Origin: Dipylidium caninum
Lineage: Eukaryota; Platyhelminthes; Cestoda; Cyclophyllidea; Dipylidiidae
Length of the DNA: 64,000 nt
Reading direction: 5' to 3'
NCBI GenBank assembly: GCA_017562135.1
Contig: QEYB01000228.1
Location: forward strand, 496,001 to 560,000
The notes below the pieces were generated by a model. The model worked only from the letters and a program-made list of their open reading frames with translations, ran no database searches and was not told the DNA's origin. Below, one piece after another: positions 47,301 through 58,100 of this stretch. Every line of letters starts with the position of its first letter. The stretch's first letter is position 1. A program made the position numbers and the translations under genes.

Positions 47301-48573
47301 CATGTTGAAAGAAGATGCTCTCTGACAACGTCGGAGATCGCAGACAGACTCATTTCAGCTCAGCGAACCATTTCGCGCCATTTTCCTCAGCCCTTCGCCC
47401 CTCCGACTTCCCTCTGTCGCCCGTTTACCCAGAGAATTTTAAGGGCGATTGCTTTCCGTGGAGATTGCAGTTTGCCTACCAGAAATTTATGGCCGTTTTT
47501 CCTACAACCCTTCTCGACACGTAGCGCATTATATTTGGCACCTGTTCGACTTTCCATTTCTATAGAAATTTAACAAGCAGAAATGCGTCAAAGGCACAGT
47601 TCTTGATACAAGATGTCAAAGATGATTCGAAAAACTTGAAAACTTCTGGACGAGCATCCTTGATGACGTTGTTTCACGGTGGAACAAGATCCTTTCCGAC
47701 CACATCGGAGACCGCGGGAAAGCTTAATTTGGCTGAGCAAACCCTTTCAGAGGATACGAGGGAGAGGATTGGCGGGGAAGTAGTCGCGATGCTGATGGGT
47801 GCCACATGGATGAACACGGAAGAGCCCGGATGATCGAGTGGCCAAGTGCACTTCTCTGCCTGCTCAGAACAGGATCGAGCCTTTCTTGAACCGGAGGGTA
47901 ACTGGCGAAATGTGGATTACTTGCAGCACGCGGTGAGTCCGGCGAGTCTGGGCAAATTTGACTATGAATAGGCGCGGTGCGTATGTGGTGGGACGCATTC
48001 CTTCAAAACCGAAGGAAAATCTCACTTGGGACAATTTTTTGTCACAGAGTGGATAAGTTAAAGACAAACCAAATGCCATTATCCACAAGACCTTTTGAGG
48101 AGAAAGAAGTTAAAAGAAGGTGAAGAAGACAGGAAAAAGTACTGGTTCTGCTTTTGGCATCAACAGAGCTCTACAATTCGCCCTCACACTGGCAAGAAGT
48201 CATTACTAATAATGGCAATTTTATTATTTAACAAAGTTTATTGACAGTAGAGAAAAGTGGTACTTTGTTTTATTGCTAAAACGGACTGAGCGATTCGGCA
48301 TTCTGCGAGGCGAGGGCCGGATTTGGGATTGAAACACGGCCTACTCCCCCGCTTGGTACTGCTTCCATCAGAACCTTCCAACAATCAAACTTCTTGAACT
48401 TGTAGTTGTGTTGGACAGACGCACCAGACGAAACTGTGACGTGGGAGGCCTTCTTCCTGCTGTACAAGCAAGAAGCCGGCCACCACGGCAGGTCCTCAAC
48501 GCGAAGTTCCCCTCAGAACGGGCTCCATGGACACCTCAATGAAGCGGCGTGCGTCTCGACCTGGCCTAAAGGG
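32133..48573 (+). CDS. TTLL3/TTLL8-like tubulin glycine ligase gene, disrupted near its 3' end
   Basis: TTLL3/TTLL8 enzymes use ATP to add the first glycine to glutamates in the tubulin tail of cilia and axonemes. Fourteen exons join without any phase conflict and give family blocks in order (residues from the 32133 ATG): RGWVEK about 290, NFIWSLKKAH and FTTK 360-391, IGLC...SLFPRCY 392-418, NIWIVKPGSKSRGRG 568-582 (ATP-grasp lysine K573), RFVVQKYIERP 605-615, FDIRQWFLI 623-631, DIHLSNNAVTHKY 662-674, FELYGADF 737-744. Codon 754 is TAA where the family has Trp before LIEIN, and the next exon is frameshifted, so the unaided product would be 753 residues and lack the Mg-binding Glu/Asn of LIEIN. 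The intact splice sites argue against a processed copy. The extreme 3' end was not found. Confidence 0.88.
32495..32533 (+). CDS. TTLL exon 2, 39-nt microexon
   Basis: Acceptor CTTCTCCGTTTTAG, donor CTG|GTAAGT. Length is exactly 13 codons and phase 1 to 1, so it can be included or skipped without a frameshift. Adds RKSYEEEAKFESP. Confidence 0.6.
32723..33300 (+). CDS. TTLL exon 3
   Basis: Follows a long pyrimidine tract ending CTCTAG and ends at AAG|GTGGGT, phase 0. 193 codons, mostly low-conservation Ser/Pro-rich sequence. The last block LIRARNIADDAIK matches the L+xAKxxAExAIK stretch that precedes the xxVFxIxGxYP segment of TTLL3, and it joins in phase to exon 4. Confidence 0.75.
33301..37063. 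other. TTLL intron 3
   Basis: 3.8 kb non-coding. K|K joining across it satisfies the protein family, so no exon needs to lie here. Nothing else recognised. Confidence 0.7.
37064..37300 (+). CDS. TTLL exon 4
   Basis: TTATTGCAG acceptor, ACA|GTGAGT donor, phase 0 to 0, 79 codons. Contains KNKVFAVLGPYRHIREGM and RRRGWVEKFY, the first strongly conserved TTLL3/8 block. Confidence 0.92.
37301..38935. other. TTLL intron 4
   Basis: Non-coding. It holds a well-bounded 50-nt pseudo-exon-like stretch at 38055-38104 that would break the frame if included. Confidence 0.7.
38936..39061 (+). CDS. TTLL exon 5
   Basis: TTTGCAG acceptor, AAG|GTATGT donor, phase 0 to 0, 42 codons. VRNVVPNFIWSLKKA, then LVNHHTKAPFTTK, matching the RNxxPxFIWTxRR...LNHYxxAxFTTK segment of the family. 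Confidence 0.93.
39062..42297. other. TTLL intron 5
   Basis: 3.2 kb. G-run at 39817-39830. Two octamer sequences ATTTGCAT (41175-41182 and 41228-41235). Open frames of up to 183 codons near 40748-41441 are compositionally biased and overlap on both strands; no family seen. Confidence 0.7.
41175..41235. promoter_or_regulatory. Pair of octamer (POU-type) sites
   Basis: ATTTGCAT occurs at 41175-41182 and 41228-41235, same orientation, 53 bases apart, in an intron. The octamer is the known POU-factor core. Function here is inference only. Confidence 0.3.
42298..42412 (+). CDS. TTLL exon 6
   Basis: CCCTTCAG acceptor, A|GTAATG donor, phase 0 to 1. IGLCRQLRQY followed by DSLFPRCYIISLEEE, the conserved xFFPRCYxL block. 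Confidence 0.94.
42740..42829 (+). CDS. TTLL exon 7
   Basis: TCTTGCAG acceptor, G|GTGAGT donor, phase 1 to 1. EFRLTACMSILKWACNYY continues the helix after RFI. Confidence 0.9.
42830..44131. other. TTLL intron 7
   Basis: Non-coding. AT-richer than its surroundings, with an A-rich tract near 43468-43490. Nothing recognised. Confidence 0.65.
44132..44286 (+). CDS. TTLL exon 8
   Basis: TTTTTGACAG acceptor, CGA|GTGTGT donor, phase 1 to 0. Proline/lysine-rich start, then AVSMALLVCEHFLRTK, like the ALxVCxxYL helix of TTLL3. Confidence 0.85.
44371..44432 (+). CDS. TTLL exon 9
   Basis: CCCTTCTAG acceptor, GG|GTAACT donor, phase 0 to 2. LGFTDSQWDAFLACFYATHG matches the LTDxQWxxFLxxYYxxxHxG block. 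The intron before it is only 84 nt. Confidence 0.9.
45030..45178 (+). CDS. TTLL exon 10 (ATP-binding lysine)
   Basis: The acceptor GGCGCTAG was chosen because it alone restores phase and avoids stops. Donor G|GTTCTC is a weak match to consensus. Encodes FELDGQRNIWIVKPGSKSRG, including the ATP-grasp lysine and the KSRGRG loop completed by exon 11. Confidence 0.9.
45264..45501 (+). CDS. TTLL exon 11 (core ATP-grasp)
   Basis: TTTCATCTAAG acceptor, GA|GTGAGT donor, phase 1 to 2. FVVQKYIERPLLIYNTKFDI, then [20 protein letters not shown]: nucleotide-binding strand and the conserved FDIRQWFL. Confidence 0.96.
45611..45724 (+). CDS. TTLL exon 12
   Basis: CTGCTACAG acceptor, GA|GTAAGA donor, phase 2 to 2. 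DIHLSNNAVTHKYKN is the HLxNxxVxK block; ENMWYMEEFRQYL follows. Confidence 0.95.
45725..46112. other. TTLL intron 12
   Basis: 388 nt with a long pyrimidine-rich stretch and a short CACACA tract before the exon 13 acceptor. Nothing else seen. Confidence 0.7.
46113..46218 (+). CDS. TTLL exon 13
   Basis: GATGCGCAG acceptor, AAG|GTGAGG donor, phase 2 to 0. VWERRILPEMQKAIINSML, then CSQDAIDARK, matching the MWxxxIxPxMKxAxxxxxxxSQDxVxxRK helix. Confidence 0.94.
46219..46793. repeat. TTLL intron 13 with triplet and purine tracts
   Basis: Contains (CTC)n at about 46262-46290 and a GGGGA/GGAGA purine tract at about 46381-46460, both likely length-variable. No coding signal. Confidence 0.85.
46794..46944 (+). 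pseudogene. TTLL exon 14 with in-frame TAA at 46851-46853
   Basis: TTTCTTTAG acceptor, G|GTTAGT donor, phase 0 to 1. Before the stop: SFELYGADFMISADDLRP. After it, in the same frame: LIEINASPCMAPSTSVTSD and on to VLEDTLK, all conserved. The TAA occupies the Trp position of PWLIEIN. Everything downstream is still under the family pattern, so the stop is either recent, an error, or read through. Confidence 0.9.
47195..48115 (+). mobile_element. Degenerate mariner-type transposon, copy 2
   Basis: Same family as the 5100-6440 copy, on the opposite strand. Long blocks match that copy's reverse complement (47320-47500 and 47693-47765 are the clearest). Coding remnants in several frames include DEDSVAETMLKED (47270s), QNRIEPFLNRRVTG from 47865 (family RHxNEPFLNRIVTGDEKW) and MWWDAFLQNRRK from 47983, leading into HRVDKLKT (family VWWD...QQLDKLK). 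The N-terminal helix-turn-helix seen in copy 1 is not visible here. It lies in the intron between the last two TTLL exons. Inactive. Confidence 0.87.
48406..48573 (+). pseudogene. TTLL exon 15, frameshifted
   Basis: Acceptor TTGAACTTGTAG, phase 1, giving VVLDRRTRRNCDVG, which continues DTLK exactly as in TTLL3 (VVIDRRxDRNCDTG). At 48447-48448 one extra G shifts the frame; the expected continuation AFFLLYKQEAG is in the +1 frame. Unshifted, a TGA follows near 48540. A GTAAGC donor follows GGG at 48573. Later exons, if any, were not identified. Confidence 0.8.
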
Positions 48574-51267
48574 GTAAGCGCAATGGCCACCGGAGGTTGA
48601 AGTAGGTGAAGGAGCCTCTTTTGTGGAGGAGTTGTGCCACACTCAGTGAGGTAGGTGAGCAAATTTTTTCTCATTCCACATTGGTTGGTTTAAATAGGTC
48701 GTCGATCACCCTGCCCTCGCTCTTCCGATCGACCTCTTTGGACGCCAGGGGACTCAGCTCAGCGAATACGACCACCGGTCAGGACAATTTGCACTCCCCT
48801 AAAGTTCGTTCTTTCGCCACAACGACCATCTGTCATCCGACCGGGAGTTCTTTCGGGAGGTGGCCGGAGACGAGCGAGGCAGTCGGCGGCCGATCGCCCA
48901 GATCAAGGGGAAAAGAGCAGTGGAGGCAAGCCAAAGTCTCGCCGTGGCCGGTCGTAGTGCCTCTCTACGCGAGGCGAAATCGGTTTCGAGAACTCGACGC
49001 TCCACCGACAGGCCTTCCACCCAACTGACGGGAAGGCCCATAACAGCGATTGACAGGCTCCCGATCTCGAACGATGAGAGAGAGAGATGCGACTCCAATG
49101 GTGGAGTTTCGACGGTGTGGCAGATCTCCAGGTGCTTGTTCATGACTCTAGAGGAGCTTTTGCCTCGGTCCCAGGGTTAGCAGAACACCGCGACGCCGCA
49201 GCTGGAACCCGTCGTCGCTCTGTCACCTCCAGCAAACACGTAGATCACCGAGGCTCCCTGGTCTCTCGAATGTGGGACTGGGGTTATCTGCTCACCTAAC
49301 GCCAACTTGCGTGTGGTGTTGAATGAGATTGAGGAAGTGGAAGGGATGAATTAAGTGAATGTGCAGTTACAGCTTCACTAACAGTGGGGTAGCCTGTACG
49401 ACAGCATCTCACCGCCATGTCTGTTCAGGACGGAGTGGCGCCTGCTGAAGGTCGACTTTGAGGGAGCTTTCACTTTGTATTCTTCGGTTTTTCTTTAGCG
49501 ACCAAAGTAAACCTTTCTTTCGCCTATCTTGCCGATTTGCAGGTTTAAACCAGCTGACGCCATCTCGACTCCGACGGGCTGCCACCGGTGTCAGGCGGTA
49601 AATAGATCGTCCGGGTCTTGGGAACCACTCGCCTCGAGTGAGCTGATATTTTCAGACATGGAGATGGAAGATTACTGCAAGTCTTGCATCATTCCCTCCA
49701 TGGTCGTTCTTCCTTCATTCCCGCCTTCTTTCATTTTGATGTCTCTATGCTTTATTTTGTCTATGACAGCCTACTGATATGCAATTTCAGTTATTATTGG
49801 GATGATAATAATAAATTCCCACCGTTCGTATTGCAAAATATTTTGTAGGCTGTGAAACTTATGTATGACGAAATAATCTCTTGGTGCAAATAAAAGCAGG
49901 CATTTTTTTTTCTCTTCCTCGGGCTCATGGGCGCCAGAGGTGGTATAGAGATGCTCATGGCCGTGAAGTCTGCACGGCTTTCTGCCATAAATTTGGGCTC
50001 TCTTTTTGGCTATTCCTTTACATAGTCTGTTTGTGTTCCCTTTCTCTGTGGATTGACCCTGGTCAAATTTTATTCCCTTCGGGAGAGCCGACCGGATGTG
50101 TGGAAGACTCACCATCCAGCTGCTAACTTTCTCAACTCACTCGTGGGTGAAAGCATTTGCCTGTCAAAAGCGTCTTTCCATACCTGAAGGCATGGCAGAG
50201 CAGCGTTTGTTGCGGTTTCTGGATGGTTTGTGTCTCGACCAGTGATGTCAGCCCACCTGTCAGACTCAGGGCAGTCCCCAGCCCGTCCCGACACGCATAA
50301 TTACTACCTCTACGGAAAATATGAGCTTAAGCACCCCTCATTTATCGTTTGTCTTATAGTACGCGCTCCTATTCGTGAATTTACGCACAAGCTGAACGGT
50401 TTGCCAGCCGGGGAGAAGGTTGACTGATAACCTTTGATTCTTAGTCCGCATGTCATGAACAGTTTCGGGGGTGGTGGGGTGTGGAAAGGGACGGAGGGAC
50501 GTGGCGTTGACGGCCTCGCAGGAGTGGATGTTTTTAAACCGCCAGTTGAGGCCTACCTCATTAAATCCATCAATTTCATAAGTTTATTTAAAGGAAGAGT
50601 ACATTTGCCCCTTGCCATTTCCCGAGTCCGGAGAAGAATGTGAGTAGCATATCAACGGTCTTGTTCACGTCAAACGGGGACTCATCTGCTCTCGGCTTCG
50701 CGGGCAGAAGGGGCGCTTCGAAGATGCCAAGTACGTTTCATCCGCAACTTACTCAAGCACTCAATCTCCTTCCCGAGCAGGCAACTGCCAGGTGATTAAA
50801 ACTGTGAATGAGGACTCCCCGTTACCACCCCCCTCCCCACCTGTCAGTGTGATTATCCCCTTGGCGCATTGAGAATTATTCAACTCGGAGGCACCAGCAC
50901 TACCGCTGTTCAAGTTGACATTATTTGTTTGATGATAGAATGGTGAGGCGTTAGTCAGTATGACAGTTGACACTTCGCACGCCTCGGCTCCGACACTTCA
51001 AGGAAACTCGAGAGATCTTAATGATTTTATTGTGTCTGACAACCATCGAAATGTCCAAAATTGATCTCAACCGTCGCAGTTAGGCGCAAAGCCGCTTTCT
51101 GCTCCGACATCTCGGTGCTCTACTCCATGTCAGGCTGGTGAATTAGGCGTGACAAACAAAATGGCCTCTCTTTGAGTAAGTATATGTCTCACACCAAAAA
51201 AAGGGGTTAAGGAGACGAGAAGCTACAGAGTGGAAAAATGTAAACAAGGAAAAAAGCAAAGCAACGC

Positions 51268-51388
51268 AAACACACACACACGCGTGCCTGTCTTGGCCAC
51301 TTGTGGCCTCCTCAACTTCTCAAAAATCAACCCCTTCAGCAAGATGAAGTGTGTGTGTATGCATGTATACGTACACACACACACACGT
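51268..51388. repeat. CA/GT microsatellite cluster
   Basis: Two short CA runs (about 51268-51283 and 51374-51387) with a GT run between (about 51347-51362), capable of weak pairing with each other. Confidence 0.85.
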
Positions 51389-54300
51389 AAAAAAGGGTAC
51401 TAATTATAGGGCGTTTCTGTCTGTTCTCGCAGCTAAATTCCTCTCTCTCTTTCTCTCCCCCCCCTCTTTTTGCCTCTCCTTCCTCTTACTTTCGCTCTTT
51501 CCCTTTCACTCACCGTTTCGCTCTTGTTAGGTCTCTTTCTCGCTCCTTCTCTCTCCTTCTCCCTTTATCTCTTTCCTTCGCCGTTAACGGGACTCAAAAA
51601 TACCCATTCGCCTGTTTGCCCGTTACTCTGTCTGCGGTCATTTATGAGGTTGAGGGGCACCATCCCCAGTGGGGCAAGGACGGATGGCGGGATTTGGGCA
51701 AAGGAGATTAGGGGGAAGGGGAGACTAGAGGGCTGCTATCTCATCCCTCCCCCTTCCTCCTCGCCCCAATTACCTGACTTCACCTGTGAAAGTCTGCAAT
51801 TACGCGAAAGCAGAGAGAATACGCACAGGCGAAATACCACTCGTTATCTACCCTGACTGACTGGCCAGGGCAGTAACGCAAGAGTGGGGCCTCGAGGAAA
51901 ATATAATTACTATTGAAAGGGGACGGGCATGCGAAAAACGGAGACAGAGTGCAGGAGAGGAGAATTAAAAGCTGTAGGGAGGGCGGAGGGTTGGTGAGCC
52001 GTAACTACGACAATGAAAAGAGGCTCGAAGTTTCCTTGAAGTTACAATTTGTTCAACGAACCCTGAAGGTCTCAGTGACGGAATGAACAACCTCACGACG
52101 ACGATTAGATGCTTGCGTTTGCAGTACTGACACCACCACCACCTAATTACACCGTCATCCCCACATCCTGTTGTTTAATTAAAGGCCTCACCTCCGCCCT
52201 CCTCCCACCACCTCCCTTCCAACCTCTTCGCCTGCCCCATCCCGAAGTGTGCAATCCGCTCTATATAGTCCGATCTCTTCCCTCGACTAGTGAAGAGGGT
52301 ATGAAGATGAGATTTGTGATGACCGGATGGTGGATCAAGAGGATCCCGCGGTTAAACATGATTCTGTGTACTCTGCTTCGCCTGCCTCGGACCTTGGGTT
52401 GACCCACTTATGATGCCGCTCGAATTGAACGAGAGCATCATCCCACCTCGTCTGCCGTGGGGGACCGGATGCTCTGGAGATAGGATATCTCGTTTTCGGA
52501 TTACACTTTGATGAATGCAACTTGGAGGCATCACTCGCCATTCTGAAACCTGCCGGTGGTGCGGATTTCAGACCCAGCAGATGCCTTGCAGTTAACTCTC
52601 ATCACCGCCGTCCCATTGCTCCAGGCGCGAATTGGGTTCTGGCTCTATGTACAACCATCGCCTGGACTCGTTCGCGGTACTGTGAATGGTCCCACAGGAG
52701 GTGGAGTGCTCAGCTCCGAGGCACAAGCGGTGTAATTGCGATTGGACAAGATACGCGGACAGGAGTGTTGTGAGTGATGCTGAAGTTACCTAAAGAAGCC
52801 TCTTTTTGCTGAATGTCCACTCCCTTCTGCTCAGACCGTCTGGATGTAACGGGTACTGCTGCCAATCTCCGCAGTGGCCTGGAGGTCCTCCATGTGCTTA
52901 AAAGAAATTCCTCGTCCTTCTTATCACTCACATGGCCGAGAAATTCATCACTTTAGGCAGAATGAGTACGTGAAGATGCAACAATGGTATTTCTGCCTTC
53001 CATCTCAAGAGTCAGCTTCGTGTGTTAGCAGGAGGATCTGCAAAAGAAATATCTGTGGTTTCTCCTATTCTCCATCCTCTGCTCCTCATGTTCAGAGTGG
53101 CATTTCTGAAGGTTGCATTCCGAGGCTTCCATAGAGCTTGACCAAATGAGAATAGTATCAGGGAAGAGGGCGGGGGCCGACTTCCTCGGGTGCAGATGCA
53201 GGAATTAAAAAAACTGGTCCCCACGCGTCTCAGATTGCTTTATTTTGTGGACTCAAAGTGTTTTTCGAGATTGAATCGACTCTTAGCTCCCCTCCCCCCT
53301 CTCCAACGAAAACCATCGTCGACTCGTCCCGTGTCGGATCGCCACTTAGTGACCTACTGTATCACAGGCTACCGAAAGAGGCGGCAACCATGCCACAAAC
53401 TCTTTCGTTCCACCTCCTACTAGACTTGGTGGGGAAGTAGAGAAACACGACCTCGGTGACTGATAATTTTCGTGCGTAGATACACATTTTACAAGATGAA
53501 GAAGAGAGTTTTGGATAGAGAATGGGGAGGGCCGGGGGAAATGGGAGGCACCAGGGTGGTTTGCCCTTAAGTGGCAGGTTAATTCATGTGGCGAGAAAAG
53601 TGACATTGTTCGGGTAGGCCACACTTAGCGTCAATCACTTGTTGGACCAAAGCACTGCCCCGCTGTCTCCCCCTTTCCCCTTCCTGCCCTCTCCGTGTGA
53701 CGGACACGTATGCATATGCGTGTGTATATCTACCAACACCATGTAAACACGGTAATTAAAAGACATTTTGTCTCGTCTTCTTTCTTCCCCTCTCTCCGTC
53801 TCTCTCTGCTCCGTCAATGCATTTCCGCTTTCGATCTCGTGTGCAATACGTTCAGCCGAAGTGGCTGGCTCAAGTAGGCCCAAGTAAAATGTTCTGTTTT
53901 TGTCCTTTTAGGTGAGGCGGACAAGCCGATTGTCTTTGTCAATTGGTCCTCGTTGTCGCAAGAGGGCCACATTAACTTCATTTCGTCCGTAGGAGTGAGC
54001 CATAGTCGAGAAAATTCGGAGACATTCCAAAGCGACAGAACTCGCATCACAACTTACACTCACGAGGATCTACATTACAATCGGTGATAGCCCATCGCCA
54101 ACCTCCCATCTGTGTTGAAAACCATTCCGCTGTAGCTTGTTTCTGCGATTGCGTGACCTCGCATCCCCCTCCTCCCCCCCTCTCTCCCCAGAACTAGTGG
54201 TTTCACAGCCGAGTAGGCAACAGTCCACCCTCAGATCTCATGCGGGGGGACGGAATATAGAGTCGTTCATCCCCCCATTGCCCCCTTCCCCCATCCCTTC

Positions 54301-54586
54301 CCGCTCCATTCCCGTATACACAGACAGGCTATATTACACTGCTCACCGTCGCCACACGAGGGTGTACGAATGAGATCGCATTTGCTTTCACTACTAGTGC
54401 CGCGGCTGTTTATCCTTCTCCGCGTCGAGAATGTTAAGTGTGAAAGGCGGGAGGAATAGCAACATTAGATGACTGTTCAGACGAAGACCCGAAAGAAGGC
54501 CCCGTCGAGCTAGAATAAACCCCTCGGTGCGAGGGAGAAAAGGTGAACAGTGGTCCATAGACCCTCCTTTTCCACTTGTCTTCGTT

Positions 54587-55176
54587 CTACCACGCGCCAT
54601 CGGTGCCCGAAAGGCGAGCGTTCTCAGAGCCTGGGGAACGGTGTGCTTTGAAGATCCTGTGAAAGGCGAAAGGACTACGTAGGAGAATGGAAAAGACCCC
54701 TTCTAATATCACCACAACCACCACCGCAATATCCTCCCACCGATCAACCATGGTAAAGTCGCACGAAACGGCGCTAAGTGAGTCTACGCCGGACGCGCAC
54801 GAGACAGGCTGATAATGTTGATTTCGGCAGTTTCATGGGAAGTCGGAGGGGAGAAGGAAGAATGATGGTCTGCCCTGTTGGACATTCGAGTGTCAGGACT
54901 GTGCTCCGCTGTGCCCGTTCTCCCACCCTCGTCGTCAAGGCTGGGGCGGAGGAGAATCTCAGCGAGGCGTGAGACCGCACCCCTCGCCCGTGATGTTGGC
55001 CATCCCACTGCGCAAAATCCCGTCCCACGTAGAGGCGCACCTCAGAGCGCCGAACTCCACCGTGGCCTAGGTGGCGCAGTGGGAGATGCGGGGAAGCGGA
55101 CAAAGGCCAACGGAAGGAGTGGAATGCGAGGAATATTTGTGGGCTGTATTAACCACTGGACAAAAAAGCGACGTTT
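54587..55176. repeat. Inverted repeat, right arm (590 bp)
   Basis: Near-identical inverted copy of 23193-23780, 31 kb away. The left edge is sharp at 54587. On the right, diverged homology carries on to about 55225. No terminal repeats or target-site duplication are obvious, so it may be a segmental copy or a mobile repeat of unknown class. Confidence 0.93.
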
Positions 55177-58100
55177 CAGTGATACCTCGAGTCTGGCATC
55201 TGCCCGTCGAGTGCAGTGGACTGCGATGTGTGTGACAGCCTGTGAAGGGTGAGGACTTGCGTTTCCTCCGTGCAGCCAACACAGTGCAGGATTTTTTTGG
55301 CTTCTTACGTTCCATTTTCTCCTCTTCGAGGGTTTGCTGCTCTGACGTGCCGCCTCGGCGGTCTTCTCCTCCTCGTGCGTTCACGTGGACGCCCCGCGTT
55401 GTGGCCATGCACGTGAGGCGCGATGAGTGTGGTTTGGTTCCTCCAGACCACGTGATGCCATCATGGCACGAAACACGCAGACATACGCGTAGGCTAATCG
55501 TCTCCCATTTGCTGTCCTCCTCTGCTATGCTGTACGTTTTGCGCAGAAATAGGCGGTCCCCTCCCGTGAAAGTGTACCCATTGTCAGGAGGGAAACGACA
55601 CCTTGTGGAGACCAAATTCCTTCCCCTTGTCAACATTCACCTGCCTTTTAGAAAACACATGCAAGAAAACTCTCTTCCCATCTTGGTAAAGTTCATCGTA
55701 TTTGCACTTTTTTCCCCCTCCAGGCTGTCAACGCATACTGACGTGCTCTCTGTCTAGATGTAGCGCTAAATCAGACCTGACAAATGATAACATCATCTGT
55801 ATGGGCCCAGTTAGGTCCCCAACGTCGGTGCTGCTCCTCGTCTAGAACTCTTGGCTCCGTCGCCCTCCCGGATGTCAGCATGTCGGTGGACAACAGTCCA
55901 CCTTCAACTTTAAACCCAACCCCTCCCACGATTGCTCAAGGCAACTGTCGCCCTAACTGCCAGGCGGATGAGAACGCGAAGCCTTTACCCCTGACGCATT
56001 TTCCACCTTCCTTACCTCCTTCTTCCAATTCGCGTCTGCCCGGGACGAGTACAGTCTTGCCATGTAGGCGACTTGTCAGGAGGCAGTGAAGATGAAGACT
56101 TCTCCACTGGATTCGACCATTGTGAACAAGCAATAAAGGGGCCTTGGGGTCCGTTAAAAGTGTTCATACCAAACCGCCAGGGATGCATTAACCTCGTACT
56201 CCAATCTCTTACTGATTGCTTCAGCTCCGTTACGCAGCCTCGTTGACGGCCTTCTGACGCACAGTGGCTACCATCAGTGAAGAAGCAGTCGGTAGCCATG
56301 AACCGGATGTTCTGCCTGAGGAACGGATGCTCTCGGTGCTGAATAACTGTTGCATGGATGGACACTCCTGCAATGACTGCTCGTCACACTGTGGAGGAGG
56401 ACCCTTCCGCCTCCAGCCGCTCTGAGTGCTGAGTCGAGAAAAGCTCGTGCCACTGTTTATACCTCCATGATCAAGTTACAACTTGGCCGCTTAACGCAAA
56501 CAGGCGCGTACAAACACACACACACGCCCATGCATCAACTCGCCCAGTCATTCACCACCGCAGTCATCTGTCCCGAGCATTAACGGTCCGGGGAGTGGAT
56601 TAGCCGGAGGCACTTGCTCGCGAGTGTTATAAGCTCTAATCGGACAAGGTGTTTTACTGCTGCATGTTGTGCCACATGCCCAGGCTGCATCGCACCTCCT
56701 CCTCCGGCACAGAGTCGGCTGGGGGCTGGGAAACTGAAGGCAGGAGTCAATAAAGGCTTCTTTCCATCCACATTTTAATTGAACTTAATAGCAATAATGG
56801 GCCATTTTCCAAATGCACGACTTTTCTGTGACTCTCACTCTCTCCCTCTCCCTTCCACACATAACCACACACACACCAGTTTATTGCTCACTTTCAAGAG
56901 GAGTGGGCATTGAGGTAGACTACGGTACACACGCACACGCATAGGAAAAGAGGGAGAGAGAGAGAGACACATCGAGTAGGTCTCTACCGACTTGGCACTG
57001 CAAATGGGTGGAACCGACACAGGTTTTATGGCCACAATGTGCACACTCGGAGGTGCACAGGGCTTGGGAGGGGGGAGGGAGGCGGTTGAAGTTATTCCCC
57101 ACTCCTCCTCACCACGGTTGCCTCCTCTCGACTCTCGTCGCCACACAGAAGTGAACAACCCCTGCACCGTGCAGCAACGCCCAGCGTTTAAGAAGCGCCA
57201 CCCGCCAGGGAATTTATTCCCCCTCATTACGTGCCTTTGTTGTCGTTGACGTTGTGTGTACCCACTGTGGGCTTGTCCCCGTCCCCTTAATACTCAAGAC
57301 CACGAATAAAAAGCCTGTTTTGTGTACGGAGTGAGTACACTTGCGCCCTCCTAAACACCCCGTATGAATCACGTCTTCCAGCAGTCTACTGGTACCGTGT
57401 GCACCAACGATTTGGCGCTGAGGGCGGGCCACGACGACTTTCCTCAAAGCCTCTACACCGTTGCTCAAACTGTCCTAGGCAGACGTAGGAAGAGGAGGAG
57501 GAGGAGCCATCGGAAAATGGCGGAAAGGCTGTCGTACCGGAACAAGTGGTCCCGCAGGTAAGCCATTTGGCGTCTGGAGAGCACCGTCTCCCCCTTCGCC
57601 ACGGGTTCCACCCTCCATCTCGCCCCATGACCGCCACTGCCGACTCCCCTAGAGGCGGTGCTCTCCTCTGCCCGGTCGCCGGAGCGCAAGGCGGCAGCGT
57701 TGAGCTTCAGTCATTGGCATCAGATGTCATACGATCGGTGTTATTTTTAGTCTCCTACGTATTCTCGTCTTCGCCACTAGACTTTGTACTAACATGGGCG
57801 CTGCTTGAAACCATTAATCACTGAAATGTTGACTCCCAGGTTGGAAACAAAATAGGGAATGACAGAGTTGGACTCGTATACTTTTTTGTACACTGCCGGA
57901 GAGTGGCTGGAGGAAAGGACGGAGCAATAAGAGGAAGAGGAGGAGGAGTTGGGGGGGGGGAGGTGATTGTGAAACCCTCCAAATGTTTAGTAGACTGGGA
58001 CCCACAACTTCGGACGGCGAGGTGAGGCGAGGCGGGGAAGGAGATCTAAAATTACGACTATGTGGTTTCGTGATTCTGCTCCTTCCTGACAACGTCACAA

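Noticed and set aside
49543..49597. Short bounded segment (TTTGCAG...GTAAAT) as a further TTLL exon
   Set aside because: Encoded residues do not match the TTLL3 C-terminus, and the phase cannot be checked after the frameshift.
55067..55757. Overlapping 189- and 171-codon frames on opposite strands
   Set aside because: One of them extends into the inverted repeat, whose copies differ by frame-breaking indels; no recognised domain.
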